From Metellina segmentata (taxonomy: Eukaryota > Arthropoda > Arachnida > Araneae > Tetragnathidae): 64,000 nucleotides of DNA. Position numbers and translations under genes: made by a program. Under the pieces are notes generated by a model. That model made no database searches. It was not told the DNA's origin and saw only the letters and a program-made list of their open reading frames with translations. The stretch covers positions 77,481,100 through 77,545,099 of the forward strand of contig OX375872.1 in NCBI GenBank assembly GCA_947359465.1, written 5' to 3'. Within the stretch, counting starts at the first letter, position 1. Every line of letters starts with the position of its first letter. Shown piece after piece: positions 58,541-64,000 of the stretch.

Positions 58541-59989
58541 GTAAGATAAGAAGTTTCGAGAAAAGTGACAAATCAAACAAGTTAATTTTGCTAGTTGGTT
58601 GGGTTAATGTTTTATGGCGCTAGGGCCATCTATATTTGGCCGAATTGTGTTTAAGAACGCCAATTTAAATTTTGCATTAGAGCGAAAAGATTGAAAATCT
58701 TTGAGCATGTTTTTGGTTAAATTCTAGTATACGATGTTAACACGAAGTCTGAGCATTGTAAATTATGCAAACCATTAGCGATGTGCTATAATTCCGGTAG
58801 CTGGTAACGAAAATATTTATATTTTCGATAAATGGCAGGACTTAACTTGTTTTAAAATTAATAAATTCAATTTAAAAACTTGCAAAAAAAAACCAGTTAA
58901 CATCAATCCTAACAGTCTACAACTTCATTTATTGTTAATGATAATTAACAATGGAATAACCAATATCGCAAATTAGCGAAAAATAACACGTAACTTATTT
59001 TACCAAAAGTTTCATCTCTACTTACCATTACCATTGCTTTGGCATTAAAAAAAATCGAAATCATGCCGTTAAATATGATTTTACCCAAATTCTTACTTGT
59101 ATACGAGGGATTTACGTTGCGTCTTGCTTATAGTTGAGATAAATGCATTTTAGGTACAAACTATTTGGAGGCCACATTCTCCAGACAAACATACAAGTTT
59201 TCATATGTCCCGGATCCCAAGAAGGAATCTTTCTATCAAGCCAACGTGCAGAGAGGCAAAATCGTGCTTATCCAAATTATGAAATGCTTTCAACTAAATA
59301 CCCAAGAACAAATTTTTATGTTGGAGTTAACACCGAGTCCATTTTCAGTTCTAATACAATTTAAACTCCAAAACTGATCGATAGTTTAACTAGAACATAA
59401 ATTTCCGAAGCATCAATTTTTCTTCCATCTGCGGTCATTTGCATACCTGAAATCCTTTAACGTTGCAGTTGCTTTTTTATCAATGTTTCTTTATTGCCTC
59501 TCGCGTTCTCAGATTTGAAACTTCTTGGAAGCAATTTGAAAAGGTTTGAAAACACTAAAACCAAAATCTCGACCTTCAAGTTATCTAAATTTGGAATTCC
59601 GAAGAATTTCCGGGACTTAAGGCTTTATCGACCTGGAATCCCTAGATAGCTGGAAACTCCAAATTTTAGGGGCAACTTCTTTAACTGTATACTGTACTTA
59701 ACCAAGCTTTGGAAATCCCCAGCGATGGAGACCTAAGAAATTTAAAACTCAAATTAATTTTTGAAACATAAAAAGAATCATTAAGTTTAACTGAGCAGAT
59801 AATCAATTGAAATTGACGTTATTAGAATAAAAAAAATAGCACATAAAAAGATTTTCACAGTTATATTCGAAAAAGGCGAAGTTTCGATATTCATGGTAAA
59901 CATTTTTTCTTAAACTAATATTTTCATTATTCTTAGAATCTTGTGTAATCTATATAAATCAAAAAAGTAAATATGAAATTTAAACCTCC

Positions 59990-60192
59990 TGGTGAATATC
60001 TCTTCATAAGTAAAATGACCAAATCTGGGTAGACGAGATATCTTGTCATTGGAAGAAAACTGATCATGTCTTTATCAACAGTTTAACAACAGTATCAACA
60101 GAAACATCAGCAAAATCTTGAGATATCTCGTCATTAGTAAAATTGGTCAGATTTTGATGGAGGTGGTATCTCGTCGAAACCCCTGGACTTAA
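59990..60192. mobile_element. Palindromic TTAA-type MITE, copy H
   Basis: TTAAACCTCCTGGTGAATAT at 59990; right end GTCGAAACCCCTGGAC-TTAA at 60189-60192; internal agacgagatatcttgtcatt and gagatatctcgtcattag. Confidence 0.78.
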
Positions 60193-60369
60193 CACTGTAT
60201 TCAAAATGATATCGGTAGAAAAAAGCCTTGGTGCACATGGGTGTCGTTCTTTTTTTTCAAACCTAAAATTAGTAGCTTGTTAAACCTATTTTTACATCTC
60301 GGTCAAACTTAATTGATTTAACCCAATTTTCAAAAAATATTCATCCAATTCTGGCAAGTAAACTTGTAT

Positions 60370-60610
60370 TTTAATTATTAACGTCGTACAGGAGCAACAC
60401 AATGGGCTATTGGCCATTGTGTTGTACCAAAGGGAAATTCCAATACTAAAGGGAAAGGATCCGAGTGCAACACCACGTAATTTTGAACCACGGTCAGATG
60501 AGGTAACACCTGAGCTTGCACCCTACTCTCCAACACGATGATCTTTGGGTGGATTCGAAATGGCAACTCTCCGGTAGCTAATGCGTTGCTTTTCCAACCG
60601 GGCTACAGAA
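60370..60610 (-). repeat. SINE family 2, with deletions
   Basis: Tail 'attaacgtcgtacaggagca', body shortened, linker 'gatctttgggtggattcgaa', head 'cttttccaaccgggctac'. Confidence 0.72.
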
Positions 60611-60654
60611 GCTTCACTTGAGCTGGAACCACTCTCCAAATTAAGTTCTCACGT

Positions 60655-61165
60655 TAAGTAGGTATTTTAATTAACGTCGTAATGAAGCAACACAACGGGC
60701 TAGTGACGGTACAGGAATCAATCCCAAATGGAAAGATACGAGGACAATTAATTTGGAACCACGGTCAAATGACAACACCTGATCTGGCACACCCCACTCT
60801 AAACTTCTCACGAAAACCTTCTCAAGAGCAACATGACGAAATTATATTTAAGTAGCATGCTAACTTCCGGAATGAAAGCAAATAATCACACCCACAACAT
60901 TAGCGTCCTTTACATAAATCTTTACAGAAATATATTCATACAAATAGGCTAAAAAGCGTCATTAAGTACTTGTTAGAACTACATAAACAGCTAAATTATT
61001 TCCAATTGAACTGACGAGTAGCATAAAATACTTCAACTTAACTTACAAGAATTTAAAATTACTGTCCGGCAGGTATTTAACGTCGCACTGTGGAACACGA
61101 TAGGTTTTTGAAGACAGTCCGGAATCAATCCCTAGGACAACACCACACATTTTTTTAAAAACCAG
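60655..61165 (-). repeat. Two SINE tail/body fragments
   Basis: 60660-60800 (ttaattaacgtcgtaatgaa ... ggcacaccccactctaaact) and 61070-61160 (ggtatttaacgtcgcactgt). Heads missing; the sequence between is unremarkable. Confidence 0.55.
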
Positions 61166-61800
61166 AGTAGGATGACCCTAGATGCAGAATTATATTCAGT
61201 GTTCTGCAACACAACTCAAAGCAATTGCAATTGCAATTGCTCTCCAGGTATTTTGTCCGAATTTTGAAAACTGCAGTGAAGTCAAAAACGTAAAACACAA
61301 TTATCGGCTAAATATATGTATTACATATTTATAGTAAAATATCAAAATTAACTAACTAACTTTATTTAAAATCAAGGCATACTTTTAGAATTTACAATTC
61401 TGTCGATAACTTTATAAATAACACATTTATGTCAATGACAAAATATTTAACTTTTAAAGTGTTTGTAATAATTTGGTCGGTATAGGGAGTTTTCTCCGTA
61501 GCTAGAAAAGAGAAAAGATGTGGCAAGGAGCGCGCTTTGCACTGCAGAAAATCGTAACTTACAATTTAAAAAAATCGGCCAAAATTAAGATAAAATTATG
61601 GAATAATTGTTCTGCAAAGACTTTGTTCTACGACGTACGTCGCAGTTTAAGTACTTTCTGCTCCCGAGCAGATAACGATGTCACACCCTAGCTGGAAATA
61701 CACAGGAATAACTATCAGGAAAGCATTTTTCAGGTGTCTTAAACGTTGCCTCTTCCAATGGTAAACTAATACAACACAAAGTGACCGATAGCATACTTAC

Positions 61801-62242
61801 CTAACTTTACTCCGTTCATGTTACCCTTCTCTAGTTGATCGAAATCTGCAGATAGTTGATTGCTTATATCTGATTCTTTGGACGCATTTCCAGGAAAATT
61901 AAGAGATTCGGGAGGTGGAGTTGCTGTAATCGATGAATTTCTAGAGTCGAGTACGGAAGAGTTTATCGTGGCATTTAAATTTGACAAACCACTTGAATTA
62001 AATGAAGACAATTTGAGCGAATTTAATTCATCTGCCTTTCCCAGCGTAGCATTCTCGTGCATTTTCTGGTGGGAACTTGGAACGGCAATTTCCACCTCCG
62101 CCAGTTCCTCAGCTATACGAAAAATGTCATTTTGTTTGAAGTTTCTAGTGACAACACCCGCACAGCATTCTCCTATACAGAAACATATTAGCAAAACATT
62201 TAACTGCCTTGCCATATCTTGCGATAAAAACATGCCGACCAT
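61801..62242 (-). CDS. WAP-domain gene, exon 1 (signal peptide and start of stalk)
   Basis: Two in-frame starts: 62242 (MVGMFLSQD...) and 62215 (MARQLNVLLICFCIGECCAG). The second alone is a textbook signal peptide and may be the real start; a TAA lies just upstream of the first. After the signal come a polar stretch (RNFKQNDIFRIAEELAEVE) and an Asn/Ser-rich part with six sequons (NATL, NSSG, NATI, NSSV, NSSI, NASK). Donor TTAG|GTAAGT at 61801/61800, phase 1, fitting exon 2. A TATACATAAA on the minus strand near 62326-62336 could be a TATA box. Confidence 0.82.
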
Positions 62243-62424
62243 GATGACTTACGCTTACTTTAGAACAAGGGTAATCTTAAGACTCGTGTGAGCTTGTAAT
62301 TCGACTATACTTGACTTGTCCCAAGGTTTATGTATATCTTCACTTCTGATCTTAAAATATATCTGGTAAAGTTAAAGTTGATGTGACATCATAATCTTTT
62401 GGGTAGATGGGTAATTTAATTTAA

Positions 62425-63050
62425 TTTTAATTTTAGTTAACGTCGTACTAGAGCAACACAACGGGCTATTGACGACGGTCCGGGATCAGTCCCGTAAGGG
62501 AAAGATCCGAGGACAACACTTCGTAATTTTGAACCACGGTCAGATGACGAAGCAACACCTGAGCTGGCACCCCACTCTCCAAACTTCCACACCAACCCAA
62601 GGAAAGATCAGAAAACCACACCACGTAATTTAGAACCACGATCATCTTTTGGGAAGGATGGTATGGTTGATATTATTAATTAACGTCGCATTGGAGTAAC
62701 ACAACGGGGTATTAGAGACGGTCTGAGATCAAAACCCGAATGGAAAGATCCTAGAGCAACACCACGCAATTTTTAATCACGGTCAGATAACGAAGTCACA
62801 CCTGAGCTGATACCCTACTCTCCAAACTCTCACACCACGCTAACGTGATCTTTTGGATGAGGTAGTTGAATGTACGTCACACTGGAGAAGCACGAACAGC
62901 TATTGGCGGCGGTCTGGGATCAATCCCAGAGGGAAAGATCCCAGGACAACACCTCGGAATTTTGAACCAGGTTCAGATGAATGAGGGGGATTGATCCCGA
63001 ACCGTCGTCAATAGCCCGTTGTGATGCTCCAGTACGACGTTAATAAAAAA
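62425..63050. repeat. Group of truncated SINE copies
   Basis: Minus-strand family 1 body 62430-62610, minus-strand body 62670-62850, minus-strand body 62880-62975 joined to a plus-strand tail 62985-63045. None has an intact head. Confidence 0.7.
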
Positions 63051-63129
63051 AACCTATTATCTACCTAGATTGTAATCACAATTTAACAAGAGGTCGTAGT
63101 ATCCCAATGAGTTTACCCACATGATAGCG

Positions 63130-63470
63130 CCGACCAACCGGTATAGTGGTTAAGGTGTTAGCCTCTGGATCGGAAGGTTCCTGGTTCGAATCCGGGTCCG
63201 GGCATGGATGTTTGTAAGCGTATGGTGTAGAGGCGGCTGGTGCACCTTAAATCTGTCGTAGACGAAAGTCCTCACGTTGGGTTGGCGTGGAAGTTTGGAG
63301 AGTGGGGTGCCAGCTCAGGTGTTGCCTCGTCATCTGACCGTGGTTCAAAATTACGAGGTGTTGTCCTCGGATCTTTCCCTTAAGGGACTGATCCCGGACC
63401 GTCGTCAATAGCCCGTTGTGTTGCTCTAGTACGACGTTAACTAAAATTACCATTACCATTACCCACATGA
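63130..63470 (+). repeat. SINE family 1, best full-length copy
   Basis: Head gccgaccaaccggtatagtg at 63130, A-box 'tagtggttaagg', B-box GGTTCGAATCC, linker gcatggatgtttgtaagcgt, body, tail gtacgacgttaactaaaatt and a short (ATTACC)n 3' tail at 63445-63463. It can serve as the reference copy for this window. Confidence 0.92.
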
Positions 63471-63614
63471 TAGCAAACTATAACTTCTATCACACTGGCG
63501 TGGTGTGGAAGTATGGTGAGTGGCGTGCCATCTCAGGTGCGATATCGTTATCTGACTGTAGTTCAAAATTACGTGGTGCCGTTCTCGGTAATTAGTAATT
63601 TTTAAGATTGGTAA

Positions 63615-63893
63615 TTGGTAATTGGTAATTTTTTAGTTAACGTCGTACTAGAGCAACACAACGGGCTATTGACGACGGTCCGGGATCAGTCCCATAAGGG
63701 AAAGATTCGAGGACAACACCTCGTAATTTTGAACCACGGTCAGATGACGAAGCAACACCTGAGCTCTCAATCCACTCTCCAAACTTCCACACCAACTCAA
63801 CGTGAGGACTTTCGGCCACGACAGATTTAAGGTTCACCAGCCGCTTCTACACCATACGCTTACAAAGATCCATGCCCTGACCCGGATTTCAAT
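63615..63893 (-). repeat. SINE family 1, truncated at head
   Basis: Preceded by (GGTAATT)n, then tail, body and linker; it stops within GACCCGGATT before the A-box. Confidence 0.82.
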
Positions 63894-64000
63894 TTCTTAT
63901 GTTTATAATTTTTTATATAAACATAAAAATATTGAAAATTGACAGAGGAGTAGGGTTTATAAAATGTGCGTATATTGGCTTAAAAACGTATTCAAATCGT

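Larger units (their letters stand above)
54949..61800 (-). other. 6.85-kb intron of the WAP-domain gene
   Basis: Filled with SINEs (listed separately), a MITE copy (59990-60192) and AT-rich sequence. 55010-55430 holds a two-copy ~150-bp tandem duplication followed by aacccgagcaacgccgcgta and a CTAA, reminiscent of a Helitron 3' end. 59149-59377 has two overlapping open frames after a possible acceptor (cattttag) and is unexplained. Small family 3 SINE scraps occur at ~55600, 56310 and 58590. Confidence 0.6.

Overview
This is an AT-rich eukaryotic window with interrupted genes and a very heavy load of DNA transposons and tRNA-derived SINEs. Tc1, mariner, hAT, pogo and piggyBac-like elements together with invertebrate-type genes indicate an arthropod. 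The long proline-repeat secreted protein and the SINE-saturated introns make an arachnid (spider) my best guess, but nothing here proves the species.

Three protein-coding genes can be built by joining exons with matching splice phases. (1) 7292-11303, plus strand: a signal-peptide exon plus one huge exon encoding an 859-residue secreted protein made almost entirely of Pro-X-X triplets in nonapeptides such as PTLPNMPDG, split into modules by basic 'RxxR-Q' junctions. (2) 33673-23520, minus strand: a six-exon Cys-loop ligand-gated chloride-channel subunit. All splice phases match, both disulphides and four membrane segments are present, but about 50 N-terminal residues of the ligand-binding domain are missing from the visible model. 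(3) 62242-53741, minus strand: a two-exon secreted protein with an acidic, Asn/Ser/Thr-rich, sequon-dense stalk ending in a WAP-like eight-cysteine domain.

Layout. 1-7.2 kb: SINE pieces, a 275-bp tandem array, a palindromic TTAA-type MITE, and one possible CUB-like exon. 7.3-11.8 kb: the proline-repeat gene, with another copy of the MITE in its 3' region. 13.9-16.8 kb: two dead Tc1-like elements side by side inside a third copy of that MITE. 17-18.5 kb: SINE and LINE remnants ending in a TA repeat. 19.1-22.5 kb: a Tc1-like element split by a 2.3-kb inverted-repeat element. 22.8-33.7 kb: a pogo-like MITE and the channel gene, whose introns hold a hAT element, a mariner remnant, a hAT MITE, perfect hairpins and several MITE copies. 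34-48.6 kb: no convincing host gene; a long-armed foldback element, a pogo MITE, a mariner foldback, a hAT-like element with 119-bp tandem repeats, and a 3-kb hAT-like element inserted in a SINE. 48.6-53.3 kb: dense SINE cluster. 53.7-62.2 kb: the WAP-domain gene with a SINE-filled 6.9-kb intron. 62.3-64 kb: more SINEs.

The three genes have no evident joint pathway: two encode secreted extracellular proteins, one a membrane receptor. The strongest novelties are the Pro-X-X repeat protein, the short channel subunit, and the locally abundant palindromic TTAA MITE family with its longer relatives.
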